Shown: positions 1 to 10,197, counted from the first letter of the stretch. The stretch: 64,000 nt of DNA from JAEUIG01 sp046349775 (GCA_046349775.1 JAXMBS010000006.1:53516-117515), one strand, 5' to 3'. Translations and numbers: made by a program. Notes: generated by a model not told the origin, from the sequence alone.

Positions 1-963
1 GTCGTCCAGCAGTTGCATGCCGTATTTACGGCCGGTCTGGATCGAGGAATTGATGCGGTAGGTTTTGGCTTCGCGGACGAGATTGGCGATCGCCGGCGTC
101 ACGACCAGCAGTTCATAGGCGGCGACCAGTCCTTTTGGCTTGCGCGGCAACAGCGCCTGGCTGAGCACGGCGATGATCGACACCGACAACTGCGTGCGAA
201 TCTGTTCCTGCTGGTTTGTCGGAAAGACGTCGATGATGCGGTCGACAGTCCCCTGAGCGCCCGTGGTGTGCAGGGTGCCGAACACCAGGTGGCCGGTTTC
301 GGCGGCGGTGATGGCCGAGGAAATCGTCTCCAGGTCTCGCATTTCGCCGACGAGAATCACGTCGGGATCCATTCGCAGCGCGCGGCGCAGCGCCTCGGGG
401 AACGTCGGCACGTCTACACCGACCTCGCGCTGGTTCACCGTCGACTTCTTGTGCTTGTGGTAGTACTCAATCGGGTCCTCCATGGTGATGATGTGGTGGT
501 CGTGATGATCATTGATGTAGTTGATCATGCTGGCGAGCGACGTCGTTTTGCCGCTCCCCGTCGGACCAGTCACCAGGAACAACCCGCGCGGACGGGTAAT
601 CAGTTCGACGATCACGTTCGGCAGGCCGAGCTGCTCGAACGTCAGAAATTCGTTCGGAATGCGGCGCAGGACCATGCCGATCTGGCCACGCTGTTTGAAC
701 ACGGCGCAACGGAACCGGGCCTTGTCGCCGAACGCCATGCCGAAGTCGGTACCGCCGACTTCCTGCAACTCCTGCTGATTGCGCTCGGGCGTGATGCTCT
801 TCATGAGCGACACGGTGTCGTCTGGCTCGAGAGACTTGGTCTCCAGGCGAATCAGACGGCCGCCGAGCCGCACAACGGGCGGTTGGCCGGTTGAGATGTG
901 CAGGTCGCTCGCTTTCTCGCGAACCACCGTCTCCAGCAGCTTGTCGATCTGCAAAAAAGCCAT
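1..963 (-). CDS. pilT: PilT-type pilus retraction ATPase (3' end cut by window edge)
   Basis: Hexameric cytoplasmic ATPase of the GspE/PilT superfamily that powers type IV pilus retraction (family knowledge). The frame is open from an ATG at 963 to the window edge, giving 321 residues; PilT is usually about 350-370, so only the C-terminal tail is missing. Visible motifs are Walker A GPTGSGKT (about residues 133-140), the Asp box around TMEDPIEYYH, Walker B VILVGEMRD (about 202-210) and the His box GHLVFGTLHT. It lies about 750 bp downstream of a PilB/GspE gene on the same strand, a common pairing of extension and retraction motors. No pilin or assembly genes are in the window. PilU-type paralogues share these motifs, so the T/U distinction is not certain. 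Confidence 0.9.
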   Translation of the reverse strand, partial: MAFLQIDKLLETVVREKASDLHISTGQPPVVRLGGRLIRLETKSLEPDDTVSLMKSITPERNQQELQEVGGTDFGMAFGDKARFRCAVFKQRGQIGMVLRRIPNEFLTFEQLGLPNVIVELITRPRGLFLVTGPTGSGKTTSLASMINYINDHHDHHIITMEDPIEYYHKHKKSTVNQREVGVDVPTFPEALRRALRMDPDVILVGEMRDLETISSAITAAETGHLVFGTLHTTGAQGTVDRIIDVFPTNQQEQIRTQLSVSIIAVLSQALLPRKPKGLVAAYELLVVTPAIANLVREAKTYRINSSIQTGRKYGMQLLDD

Positions 964-1714
964 GTCGGTGCTTTCGCCCCGCTGCGCACTCCGGCGCAGC
1001 CAACCGCGCGCCGCGTCAACGACGCAACGATCGCGGCGCCAAGCGGAGTCTGTCGTTAATTCATTGTGCGAAGAGACATAGACGGGAGCCGCGTCCGTTG
1101 AACGCTCTCCGGTCTACCGCCGGTCGCGAGATTTACGCGGCCGCACGGCTGATGGTCCCACATACTGCCAATTTGACGCCTGACTTGGCAAGCGTCTTCT
1201 GACCGACATCCTGCCTGCGACAGTACTTGGGAAACGTCAGCTCAGACCGCCGCTCCCCGATGCACCGCAAGCGACACGCTACAAGTTTATGGATATGACG
1301 TCCGCCGCTTCTGCGTGGATGAACCTCCGTGTCAGCCTGAACGCGAATCTCTGGGCGGGATGAATTGCTCTCTATTATTCCCGGACAAGGGGTCGACTCG
1401 AATCCAGGTCCCTGTTTCCGCACGTCCCAGGCGACTTGTTCGCAACTTCACATTTGGCCAGTTACCACTTCCGCGTGCCGCTGGCAGTCGGCTGCCGCAG
1501 GTGCTTGTTGCATCGACGCAAAGTTCCGTGTTGACTTGCTACGGCTGTTCGCAAGTTCGCAGCCGCATCGTCGCCTCCCGCATTGCAATTCATGGTCGCC
1601 CGCGCTGACGCCCACGTCGGACAGAGACGATGACCACGACCGCCGACCGCTAATCGCAACTTTTGACCACCGCTCGCGCTCTGTTGACGCGACGGTCGTT
1701 TCGCCAAGCCGCGA
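964..1714. other. Gap without recognisable gene between pilT and gspE/pilB
   Basis: About 750 bp. Several short frames are open on both strands, including one of 191 codons on the plus strand (1365-1940) that overlaps the end of the ATPase gene. None has a recognisable motif or plausible composition. A decayed gene cannot be excluded. The promoter of pilT should lie near its right-hand part, since pilT starts at 963 and is read leftwards. Confidence 0.4.
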
Positions 1715-3415
1715 TCATTCTGATCCGGACTTCAGCGAGTGCGCCTCCGCCAAAGTAGTAACACCCAGAAGTGCTTTATCTGCCGCGTCTTCCACCAAAG
1801 TCTTCATGCCGAACAGTCGCGCCTGGCGACGAATATTTTGCGTTGGTTCGCTGCGGAATGTCATCTCCCGCAGCACCGAGTTCATGACCATCAGTTCAAA
1901 GACCGCCTTGCGTCCCCGGAAACCTGTGTGCTGGCAGTGATTGCATCCCTTGCCCCGGATGAACCGGGCTGAGGCGAGTTGATCGTCGGTGAGTTCAAAC
2001 TGTTGGAGTTCATCCGGCGCGGGCTCGTAGGCCTCGCCGCATTTCGAACAGACCACCCGCACCAGGCGTTGCGCCATGATGGCCATAACGCTCGATGCGA
2101 CCAGAAACGGCTGCACGCCCATGTCGATCAGGCGTGTAATAGAACTGGGCGCATCGTTCGTATGCAGCGTACTGAAAACCAAGTGTCCAGTCAAAGATGC
2201 CTGAATTGCCATCTCCGCCGTCTCGGTGTCGCGGACTTCTCCCACGAGAATGACGTTGGGGGCCTGCCGCAGCATCGCGCGGATGATCCGGGCAAACGTC
2301 AGGCCGATCGGCGCCCGCACCTCGACCTGGTTGATCCCCGGCAGGTAGTACTCGACAGGGTCTTCCGCCGTGATGATTTTCCGGTCCGGCCGGTTCAGCT
2401 CTCCCAGGGCGCTGTACAGAGTGGTCGTCTTGCCGCTGCCGGTCGGCCCGGTCACCAGGAAAATGCCGTTTGGCCGGCGGATGATGTTCTGGAACCGGCG
2501 ATAGTTCTCTTCGCTGAAGCCCAGGTTCCGGATGCCGATTTTGATGTTGTCCCGGTCCAGAATTCGCATCACGATGGCCTGACCGTGCTGCGTCGGGAGA
2601 ATGCTCACCCGCAGGTCGAACTCCCGCCCGCTGACCCGCGTCTTGATTCGACCGTCCTGGGGACGACGCTTTTCCGTGATGTCGATCCGTCCCATGACCT
2701 TGACGCGGGAGACGAGGGCCGGCAGCAGCCGCTTGGGGGGGCTGTCGCGCTCGATCAGCACCCCGTCGATCCGGTAGCGAATGCGGACCCGGTCATCGAA
2801 CGGTTCGATGTGGATGTCGCTGGCCCGCATGTTCACCGCCTCCTGAATGATCAGGTTCACCAGGCGGATGACGGGGGAGTTCTCGTCTTCGGCGGCCTCG
2901 GTCTCGGCGCGGCTCAATTCCGCTTCCGTGAAGTCGATCGCCGTTTCGGTGAATTCCAGCAGCATCGAGTCGACCGATTCGGTCTGGCTCTGGCCGTAGT
3001 GCCGGTTGATCGCTGAGAGGATCTGGTCTTTCTGCCCCATCAGCATTTCGACGTCGCGGTCGAGGATGAACCGCAGCTTTTCCACGACCTCGAAATTCAG
3101 CGGGTCAATGACCGCCACGGCGAGGCGATCGTTCTCAAAAGTGACGGGAATCACGAGGTTTTCGCGGGCCACTGACTCGGGGACCATCTCGATCACCGAG
3201 TGTGGAATTTCCATGCCGTCGAGGTTGACCGGCTTGAATCCGTAGGCCCGCGCCTTGGCCTCGTTCATGCGGCCAGGCTCCACGTACTCCAGTTTGACCA
3301 GCGCCTCCTCGACCGAGATGCCGAGACTGCCGGCCATATCGTGGGCCTCCATCAGCTGGTCCTTGCTGATGGTGCCGTCCTGAACGAATTGGTGGAGCCA
3401 GTCGCGAGGAGCCAT
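1715..3415 (-). CDS. gspE: GspE/PilB-type secretion or pilus-extension ATPase
   Basis: Assembly ATPase for type II secretion or type IV pilus extension. From the ATG at 3415 the protein has 566 residues, the usual PilB/GspE length. The open frame runs further upstream to 3811, but the stretch before MAPRDWLHQF looks non-coding, so 3415 is chosen. An N-terminal MshEN/T2SSE-N region (about 1-160) precedes the motor domain. Walker A GPTGSGKT is at about 323-330, the Asp box at TAEDPVEYY, Walker B VILVGEVRD at about 388-396 and the His box at HLVFSTLHTN. A C-terminal zinc motif has CSKC paired with CNHC, typical of PilB/GspE and absent from PilT. It is read in the same direction as pilT. Without pilin or secretin genes the window cannot separate pilus from secretion function. 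Confidence 0.9.
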   Translation of the reverse strand: MAPRDWLHQFVQDGTISKDQLMEAHDMAGSLGISVEEALVKLEYVEPGRMNEAKARAYGFKPVNLDGMEIPHSVIEMVPESVARENLVIPVTFENDRLAVAVIDPLNFEVVEKLRFILDRDVEMLMGQKDQILSAINRHYGQSQTESVDSMLLEFTETAIDFTEAELSRAETEAAEDENSPVIRLVNLIIQEAVNMRASDIHIEPFDDRVRIRYRIDGVLIERDSPPKRLLPALVSRVKVMGRIDITEKRRPQDGRIKTRVSGREFDLRVSILPTQHGQAIVMRILDRDNIKIGIRNLGFSEENYRRFQNIIRRPNGIFLVTGPTGSGKTTTLYSALGELNRPDRKIITAEDPVEYYLPGINQVEVRAPIGLTFARIIRAMLRQAPNVILVGEVRDTETAEMAIQASLTGHLVFSTLHTNDAPSSITRLIDMGVQPFLVASSVMAIMAQRLVRVVCSKCGEAYEPAPDELQQFELTDDQLASARFIRGKGCNHCQHTGFRGRKAVFELMVMNSVLREMTFRSEPTQNIRRQARLFGMKTLVEDAADKALLGVTTLAEAHSLKSGSE

Positions 3416-3859
3416 GGCCTTGTGATCCCGGCGCGGAAATGAAACGGAAGGGAAATCGTGAGTCAGAACGGTCGCGCATGCACGCGACAAATCTGTCCTG
3501 GCCACAGTGTACGGAGGGCAACGACGGGATGCTACACACAGCGTCGCCGATCGTGCGTAAATCCATTGCCCCAGCGGTGCTTGGACTTTGATGCGTGGCT
3601 GATGACTGGCCGAGGCTTGAAGGGCAAGAGCCAAGGGATTCGTCGTCGGCCCGATGACGGCGCGCTCTCTCTTGGACGACACATTGCGCCCCCGGCACGG
3701 GCAATCCCGTGCGAAATGCCGCTCGCGATCCAAAGGCACACTGATTGCACGCCAATTTCCGATTGACACACTTCGGTCGGCGAGAAGAATACGCACCCTC
3801 GTATCGGTCATCGGCCGTTCATGGTCGTTCTCGACCGCCCTACTGTCAGGAAGTCAGCT
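3416..3859. other. Divergent intergenic region, gspE/pilB versus YXWGXW gene
   Basis: About 440 bp between two divergently read genes, so both promoters should be here. Apart from one candidate promoter for the rightward gene (3763-3790), no recognisable feature is seen. Confidence 0.4.
3763..3790 (+). promoter_or_regulatory. Candidate sigma-70-like promoter for the YXWGXW gene
   Basis: A perfect TTGACA at 3763-3768 is followed after 16 bases by AAGAAT (3785-3790), a four-of-six match to the -10 consensus. It lies about 70 bases before the chosen start at 3860. This is inference from sequence only; planctomycete promoters are often poor matches. Confidence 0.3.
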
Positions 3860-6382
3860 ATGTCCGCTGAACGGTTTCGCTCGTTCGCTGTTCTCGCCGC
3901 GTCTTCGGTGGTGACTTTTGCACTGCTCGCGGTCCATAGCCGGGCCGAGCCGACACTCCCTCCCCCGGCGCCGGAAACGACAATTGAATCCGCGCCGCTT
4001 CCACCGGCGCCTGATGCCGACGCCGGCGCGCCGCCGTCCGACCCGGGCGCGGAGCATGACGTGCTCACCCGCGGCCCGATTCATGAGGCGTTTGCCGAAC
4101 AATACAACGACGAACCGTCGCCGGGGCTCGTGATCCCCAAGGCGCCGCCGGAACCGATCGACGAACTGCCTCCCGAAACCATGCCCGACGGCAACAACGT
4201 CCAATGGATTCCGGGATACTGGGGCTGGGACGACGATCGCCAGGATTTCATCTGGGTGAGCGGGCTGTGGCGCGACGTTCCGCCGGGACAGCGCTGGGTG
4301 CCCGGATACTGGAACCAGTCTCCCCGCGGCTGGCAATGGGTCTCGGGGTTCTGGACCGGCGCAGAGCACGCCGAACTCGATTACCTGCCGCAACCGCCTC
4401 CGACGCTCGAGCAAGGCCCAAACGTTGCGGCCCCTTCTGAAGATCAATTCTGGGTCCCCGGCACTTGGTCGTACGTGGACACCGGCTATCGCTGGCGACC
4501 CGGTTACTGGGCGCCGGCCTACGACGACTGGGTGTGGGTTCCTGATCGCTACATCTGGACACCTTACGGGTTCGTATTCGCGCCCGGTTACTACGACTAT
4601 CGCTTGCCGGTGCGCGCCGTCGCCTTCGCGCCGGTCTATTTCTCCAACGTCGGCTGGTGGCACGTGCATCGCCGTCCGTTCTGTCCCTCCGTCGTCCTCG
4701 ACGTCGGCCCGCTGTCGATGCACTGGTGGGTCCGTCCCAACTACTGTCACTACTACTTTGGCGACTACTACGCGACGACCTATTACACCGGTTGGGGCCT
4801 GCAGCCGTGGTACACCTGCAGCTTCGGCTTTGCCGGATACGGCGGCGTCTGGGTCGGGCGACCGTGTCGCTACGATCCGCTGTTCGTCTTTTACAACGGG
4901 TATCACCGTCGTCATCACGACATTGACTTCGCGAACCGGATGCAGCGCTGGCACGACCACTACCGCGATCACGTCGACGACCGGCCGCGGCACACCATTC
5001 GAGAACAGCAGGCCTTTGTCGCCGATCTCCAGCGTCACGGTCGCAATCGCGAGCAGATCAACAACGTGAACCTGGGCCGATCGCTGAACGATTTCGCCGC
5101 TCATCCGACCGATCGCGATCAGAAGTTCGTCAAACTCAACGGTCAGCAGCGAGAACGTCAGAAACGGGTGGCGAACGAGACCGTGCAACTGGCGACGCTG
5201 CGGCACGACGTCGAAGGGAGCGAAGGGCGGCACGGCCGCGGCAACGACGGCCAGGGACGCCAGCGCGGTAAACAGAACGGCGAAACGATCGCACTGCCCG
5301 GCGCTAATGACGGAATTGGCACAGGCAACGGAGACGGCTCGCGCCACGGGCGCAAGCTCGAACTGCCGAAAAACCAGGGAGCAGGCGACCAGATCGTCGT
5401 TCACAACGCCAATGGCGACAACGGTAACAATGGCAACGGCATCAATGGCGACGACAATCGACGCAGTCGCAAGGTCAAGACGCCGGACGGTCCGCCGGGC
5501 GGCGGCGGTTCACTGTCTGATGTCGGCGGCAACAGTGGTTCCAATGCGCGGCAGAACCGCAGGGGGCGCGGTGAGAACCAGTCCCTCAACAACGATCCCC
5601 TGAACGGGAACAAAGGTGGACAGGCAGACAATGCACGGAACGGACGCGGTCGACGGGGCGGACAGAACGACGCCGGATCCTTCAATTCCCTGCCGGGCCC
5701 GGGGGGCAACAATCAGGACGCCGGCGGCGGTTCGTCGCAGGGCGAGAATCGCGGTCGCCATCGCGGCGGTAGCGCCGGTCAGAACTCGGATTCCGGTTCC
5801 AGCGGCAACGGCCTGCCAGGTCTGGATCAGGGATCAAGCGGCGGTCGCAACGCGCGACGCGACAACACAGGCAAAGGCGGCAATGGAACGCCCGACGTGC
5901 AGATTAACCCGTTGCCACAGGGAGCGGGGAATTCTCAAGAGAAAGGGGACGGCAAGAATAATTCGGGGCGCAACAATTCGCGCCGCGGTGGAGGATCGGG
6001 GAACTCGCTCAATTTCAGTCCCAATGGCAGCGCGAATCCTGGTGCCGGGGTTTCCGCTCCGGGCCTGAATGGCTCGAACGGTGGAAACGGATCCCGATCG
6101 CGTCACGGTGGCGGAGGAGCCGGCAATTCCTTGAACTTCAGCGGGAATTCCGGCGGATTCCCATCGAACAACGTCCCGGGCCTGGAATCGGGCGGGAACA
6201 ACGGCTCACGATCAGATCGCGGCAATCACACCGGCAGCGGACAGTTCAATCCGTTCAACGGAATTCCCGGGGGCGGGGGACAGGGATCGTCTAATGCGAT
6301 GGGCGGATCCCGTGCTCCTCATTCGGGCGGTGGCGGTGGTGGCGGGGGGGGAAATCGCAGTAGCCGGCATAAGGGCAACTGA
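3860..6382 (+). CDS. Secreted YXWGXW-repeat protein with long Gly/Asn-rich tail
   Basis: Predicted exported protein of 840 residues. The ATG at 3860 has an AGGAA ribosome site about seven bases upstream and gives an N-terminus with a signal-peptide-like stretch (FAVLAASSVVTFALLAV then a small-residue site). The in-frame start at 3821 would place 13 extra residues before the signal. Residues about 110-250 hold Trp/Tyr-rich repeats such as WIPGYWGWDDD, WVSGLW, WVPGYW and WVPGTW, the YXWGXW repeat seen in many planctomycete proteins of unknown function. A Tyr/His/Trp-rich segment follows. About the last 350 residues are low-complexity, rich in Gly, Asn, Arg and Ser. The role is unknown; a cell-envelope or matrix component is an inference. 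Confidence 0.85.
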   Translation: MSAERFRSFAVLAASSVVTFALLAVHSRAEPTLPPPAPETTIESAPLPPAPDADAGAPPSDPGAEHDVLTRGPIHEAFAEQYNDEPSPGLVIPKAPPEPIDELPPETMPDGNNVQWIPGYWGWDDDRQDFIWVSGLWRDVPPGQRWVPGYWNQSPRGWQWVSGFWTGAEHAELDYLPQPPPTLEQGPNVAAPSEDQFWVPGTWSYVDTGYRWRPGYWAPAYDDWVWVPDRYIWTPYGFVFAPGYYDYRLPVRAVAFAPVYFSNVGWWHVHRRPFCPSVVLDVGPLSMHWWVRPNYCHYYFGDYYATTYYTGWGLQPWYTCSFGFAGYGGVWVGRPCRYDPLFVFYNGYHRRHHDIDFANRMQRWHDHYRDHVDDRPRHTIREQQAFVADLQRHGRNREQINNVNLGRSLNDFAAHPTDRDQKFVKLNGQQRERQKRVANETVQLATLRHDVEGSEGRHGRGNDGQGRQRGKQNGETIALPGANDGIGTGNGDGSRHGRKLELPKNQGAGDQIVVHNANGDNGNNGNGINGDDNRRSRKVKTPDGPPGGGGSLSDVGGNSGSNARQNRRGRGENQSLNNDPLNGNKGGQADNARNGRGRRGGQNDAGSFNSLPGPGGNNQDAGGGSSQGENRGRHRGGSAGQNSDSGSSGNGLPGLDQGSSGGRNARRDNTGKGGNGTPDVQINPLPQGAGNSQEKGDGKNNSGRNNSRRGGGSGNSLNFSPNGSANPGAGVSAPGLNGSNGGNGSRSRHGGGGAGNSLNFSGNSGGFPSNNVPGLESGGNNGSRSDRGNHTGSGQFNPFNGIPGGGGQGSSNAMGGSRAPHSGGGGGGGGGNRSSRHKGN

Positions 6383-6460
6383 CGATCGCTGGGGGAATCA
6401 GAAACGCACCGTACCACGTTGCTCCGGGCGCCGCCGCTTCCGGATCCTGCTCGTCGCTGT

Positions 6461-7225
6461 TTACTGTGGCTTGCGCAACACCAACAGCAGTTGCAGCACT
6501 TCGAGGTCGCCGTCGTCCAGCGATCGAAAGCGCGACTGCAGATGCGGTCGCACCGCGTGCAGATACGCCCGGTCCGCCCGCGCCAGTGCTTCGCATCGCA
6601 GCACCTCGAAGCCGGTCTTTGTTGCGGCGGCCGTCAGCTCCGAGCAGCGGACGCGGTTGCTGGTTTCGATGTGCGACGTCAACAGCGAGTACAGCCAGTC
6701 CGGTGCCGTCAGATGATCGAGCGGCGCGGCCGGATTCTTGAACATGTTGTGCCCGCGCAGATCGACGCTGTTGACGAACAGTCCCCCCGGCCTCAGTGCC
6801 GCGAAAACGCGTTGCATGGCCAAGGCCACGTCGTCCACGTGCTCAAACACGTCATTCGAAAGTGCGAAGTCCAGTGGTTCAGGCGCCTCCAGATCTTCAA
6901 TCCGTTGATGCAGGAGTTGGACGCCGTCCGGGATCTCGGTCGGATGCGAGAACTTCTCCAGTGCGTACATCCGCCGGCAGCCGCCCTGCACCAGCAACGC
7001 GCAGACTCCCAGGTTGTCGCCGGGGCCGATCTCCAGGCCGACCTGACCGCGGACGTCGCCGAGGGCGGGACCGAGCGTGTCCAGGATCCCGCGGCAATGC
7101 CGCTGGCGGCTCTCAGGCGACCAAGCGGCAATGCGATGCCCGCCGCGCAGCGCGCCGCCCAGTACGCGATGCGCCTGATTGCGCGCCAGCGCCACGATTC
7201 CGCGCGAGAGTCCGAGTTGCACCAT
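6461..7225 (-). CDS. Class I SAM-dependent methyltransferase
   Basis: 254 residues from the ATG at 7225. SAM-binding motif I reads VGLEIGPGDN, an acidic strand follows (MYALEK), and the later DFALSNDVFEHVDD and LRPGGLF segments fit motifs II-III of small-molecule or sugar methyltransferases (Methyltransf_11 type). A conserved IVALARNQAHRV region precedes the SAM site. The substrate cannot be read from sequence. It is converged on by the YXWGXW gene (78 bases between their ends) and is not obviously in an operon. The family call is sure, the role is not. Confidence 0.8.
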   Translation of the reverse strand: MVQLGLSRGIVALARNQAHRVLGGALRGGHRIAAWSPESRQRHCRGILDTLGPALGDVRGQVGLEIGPGDNLGVCALLVQGGCRRMYALEKFSHPTEIPDGVQLLHQRIEDLEAPEPLDFALSNDVFEHVDDVALAMQRVFAALRPGGLFVNSVDLRGHNMFKNPAAPLDHLTAPDWLYSLLTSHIETSNRVRCSELTAAATKTGFEVLRCEALARADRAYLHAVRPHLQSRFRSLDDGDLEVLQLLLVLRKPQ

Positions 7226-7830
7226 AGGGGTTGCCGCCCGCGTGCCGTCGAAGCATTTCCGGCAGGTGACAGCGTACGACGGTCGCCTGGCGATGTCGCC
7301 GGCGACCTCGTCCCGGATGCGAACAAACCACGACTGCCGTACGGGCCGTGCGACTCATGTCGGCGAGTTGCATTCCGACAACATGCCGCGATGGCCGCCG
7401 AAACGTTGCCGGAGCGGAAAGCTTCAGCGCCCGCAGGGAATCGAAAGGCGATTTACCAGCAATGATCGGTTTGACCAGACTGCGGAGAATCCGCAGATCG
7501 CAGAAAAAAGGGAGGCGCGCGCCGGCGACGCAAGCGGGCCAACGATTGCGCCACACACGACGCGGCCTCCACTCGTCCGCAGGATAATGTGACGGCACGA
7601 TGTAACGCCAGCGTAAAGAGTCTCGTTGCAATCTGTCGTATGTCGTGTCCCTGACCGTTGTCGCGGCCTCTGTTTCCGCGCCCGCTCCGAATGCTCCCGT
7701 GTCGAAGATGGGGCTTGCTGAAATCCGCTCTGTCGCCGAGCGTCGCCGGAGAACGGAACGCTGGGCGCGCGTTGTGCACCGTTGTACACTATTGCCCAGC
7801 AGCGTGGAGTTAATTCATGAAGGCCGTTCT
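7226..7830. other. Divergent intergenic region, methyltransferase versus recQ
   Basis: About 600 bp between the divergently read methyltransferase and recQ. Frames are open on both strands but carry no recognisable motifs. The recQ frame is open back to 7645; that extension is Arg/Ala-rich and not RecQ-like. Confidence 0.4.
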
Positions 7831-10050
7831 ATGTCCCCGCACGAACCCGAGTGGCATCAGGTGTTGCAGTCCTGCTGGGGGTATGACGAATTCCGGCCAC
7901 TCCAGCGGGAAGCGATCGCGGCCGTGGCCGGCGGCAGGGATTCCGTTGTTGTGCTCCCGACCGGTGGGGGCAAATCGCTGTGCTACCAGTTGCCGGCGAC
8001 GCTGTTGCCGGGACTGGCCGTTGTGGTGTCGCCGCTGATTTCGCTGATGAAGGACCAGGTGGATGCGCTCACGGAACTCGGCATTCCGGCCGCCGCCGTG
8101 CACAGCGCTTTGCCGCCGGCCGAGCGTCAGCGGATTGCACAGAAGATTCGCACGCAGCGCATCAAACTGCTGTACGTGGCGCCGGAGCGGCTCGTCGCTG
8201 GACGGATGATCGAGTTTTTGCGGACACAGACGTTGTCGTTCATTGCGGTGGACGAAGCGCACTGTATCAGCAACTGGGGCCATGACTTTCGGCCGGAATA
8301 TCGCCAGTTGGGAAGCCTCCGCGAGCATTTTCCCGGCGTCGCCCTGCATGCGTTCACGGCCACGGCCACAGAACGCGTGCGGGACGACATTGCCGTGCAA
8401 TTGCGGCTCAGGCAGCCGGAGTTCCATGTCGGCAATTTTGACCGGCCGAACTTGCATTACCGCGTGCTGCGCCGTTCCGACAAGGACCGGCAGATCCGCG
8501 AGGTGCTGCAGCGACATGCGAGCGAAGCCGGGATCATCTACTGCATCTCGCGCAAAGAGGTTGACGCGCTGACGGTCGCGCTACAAGCGGCGGGAGTCAA
8601 AGCGGTCGCCTATCACGCGGGACTCTCCGATGCGGACCGGCACCGAAATCAGGATGCATTCCTGAACGAGCAGGCGGACGTGGTTGTAGCGACGGTGGCG
8701 TTTGGGATGGGGATCGACAAGCCGAATGTGCGATTTGTGATCCACACCGGGGCGCCCAAGTCGCTGGAGCACTACCAGCAGGAAACCGGCCGGGCGGGTC
8801 GTGACGGACTCGCGTCGGAATGTTGCCTGCTGTTTGGCGGCAACGATTTTCTGATCTGGCGGCGGATGAACAGCGCACTCGTCGCCGATGCGGCCGATCA
8901 TGCGGATGCCAATCTCGGACTGATGGAGCGTTACTGCCATTCCACGGTGTGCCGGCATCGGGCATTGGTGGAACATTTCGGCCAGCCGTACTCGCTGGAC
9001 AACTGCGGAGCCTGCGACGTCTGCCTGAATCTGCAGCAGACTCTGCCCGACGCACTGATCGTCGCACAGAAGATCCTGTCGTGCGTGGTCCGCGTGAAGG
9101 AAAGCTTCGGCGCGGACTACGTTGCGCAGGTTCTGGCCGGATCGCGCGACCGCCGGATTCTCCAGAACCGCCACGACCAGCTTTCGACGTACGGGTTGCT
9201 GAAAAGTCACGGCAAGTCGGACGTACGCGACTGGATCGAGCAACTTTGCGCCCAGGATTTCCTGATCCGGGAGGGAGACGATTACCCGGTGTTAAAGGTG
9301 TCGGCGGCCGGCCGGGACGTGCTGCGCGGCGTGCGAACGCCACAATTGTTGAAGCCGGTCGAACGCACCCCGGCGAAGACCGAAACTGCGCCGCGCCGGA
9401 ACTTCGCCTGCGGGATGGACGCCGGATTATTCGAGTCGCTGCGACAGTTGCGCCGCCGACTGGCCGATGAGCGCCGCGTGCCGCCGTTCATTGTCTTCGG
9501 CGACGTGACGCTGCAAGACCTGGCGCGGCGCCGTCCGACGACGCCAGACGGCTTTCGGGCGGTTCACGGTGTGGGAAATCAGAAAGCCCGCGAATACGCG
9601 GACGCGTTTATGTCGGAAATAGCCCGGTACTGCGTCGAGCATGGCCTCGTCGCTGACGTGGGGGTTGCGGATGACGCGCCGTCGCCCGCGGGGCTGGAGT
9701 CATTGTCGACAAAACCGAAGAGCGATGGGCGGATCGCGGCCGACGCGCTCTTCCGTCAAGGTCTGTCGCTGGAAGATGTCATGCAGAGGATCGGCCGCGC
9801 GCGTTCGACGGTAAGCGACTATCTGGTCGAATTCCTCGCAGAGGAAGGCCAGCTATCACCCGAGCCGTGGCTGAACGACGCGCAGTTCGCTGCGATCAGA
9901 GCGGCGGCCGAGGTCGCCGGGATCGAGCGGCTGAAGCCGATCTTCGAGCGACTCAACGGCACTGCGGATTACGACGAAATTCGGATCGCCGTGGCGTGCC
10001 TGCGAAATCGAATCGCCGCCGGACTCGTCGCGACGGTCTCCGCCGATTGA
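7831..10050 (+). CDS. recQ: ATP-dependent DNA helicase RecQ
   Basis: 3'-5' superfamily 2 DNA helicase of recombination and repair. The ATG at 7831 gives 739 residues and begins right at the RecQ N-terminus; the open frame back to 7645 does not resemble RecQ. Motifs: Q-motif region FRPLQREAI, Walker A PTGGGKS (43-49), DEAH box (141-144), TATAT, and motif VI QETGRAGRDG. A zinc-binding Cys set (C369, C374, C392-C398) and winged-helix RQC region follow. An HRDC domain lies at about 532-600 (GFRAVHGVG), then a C-terminal helix-turn-helix segment at about 636-670 (GLSLEDVMQRIGRARSTV), as in RecQ proteins with an added HTH_40-type module. It appears monocistronic and intact. Confidence 0.95.
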   Translation: MSPHEPEWHQVLQSCWGYDEFRPLQREAIAAVAGGRDSVVVLPTGGGKSLCYQLPATLLPGLAVVVSPLISLMKDQVDALTELGIPAAAVHSALPPAERQRIAQKIRTQRIKLLYVAPERLVAGRMIEFLRTQTLSFIAVDEAHCISNWGHDFRPEYRQLGSLREHFPGVALHAFTATATERVRDDIAVQLRLRQPEFHVGNFDRPNLHYRVLRRSDKDRQIREVLQRHASEAGIIYCISRKEVDALTVALQAAGVKAVAYHAGLSDADRHRNQDAFLNEQADVVVATVAFGMGIDKPNVRFVIHTGAPKSLEHYQQETGRAGRDGLASECCLLFGGNDFLIWRRMNSALVADAADHADANLGLMERYCHSTVCRHRALVEHFGQPYSLDNCGACDVCLNLQQTLPDALIVAQKILSCVVRVKESFGADYVAQVLAGSRDRRILQNRHDQLSTYGLLKSHGKSDVRDWIEQLCAQDFLIREGDDYPVLKVSAAGRDVLRGVRTPQLLKPVERTPAKTETAPRRNFACGMDAGLFESLRQLRRRLADERRVPPFIVFGDVTLQDLARRRPTTPDGFRAVHGVGNQKAREYADAFMSEIARYCVEHGLVADVGVADDAPSPAGLESLSTKPKSDGRIAADALFRQGLSLEDVMQRIGRARSTVSDYLVEFLAEEGQLSPEPWLNDAQFAAIRAAAEVAGIERLKPIFERLNGTADYDEIRIAVACLRNRIAAGLVATVSAD

Positions 10051-10197
10051 ATGATCGCGCACAATCGACGCTGTTGGTACCCCGGCTTGCTTCCCGCTCG
10101 GCGAATCAAACTGTTCATCGTAAACCCACTGCCGGGAGAAGGGCGAGGTCGAAGCAACCTGCACTCGGATCTTCGCTGCGTCCGAAATCATGGGACG

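Noticed and set aside
1380..1425. TCGAATCC piece suggestive of a tRNA T-arm
   Set aside because: No matching stem, anticodon arm or acceptor pairing around it.
1365..1940. 191-codon plus-strand open frame
   Set aside because: No motif, and its right part lies antisense to the secretion ATPase.
3854..5404. 516-codon open frame on the minus strand
   Set aside because: Antisense shadow of the YXWGXW gene, which has a signal peptide, ribosome site and family repeats.
7645..7830. Extended N-terminus of RecQ from the upstream start
   Set aside because: The extra 62 residues are Arg/Ala-rich and not RecQ-like; the ATG at 7831 fits the family start.
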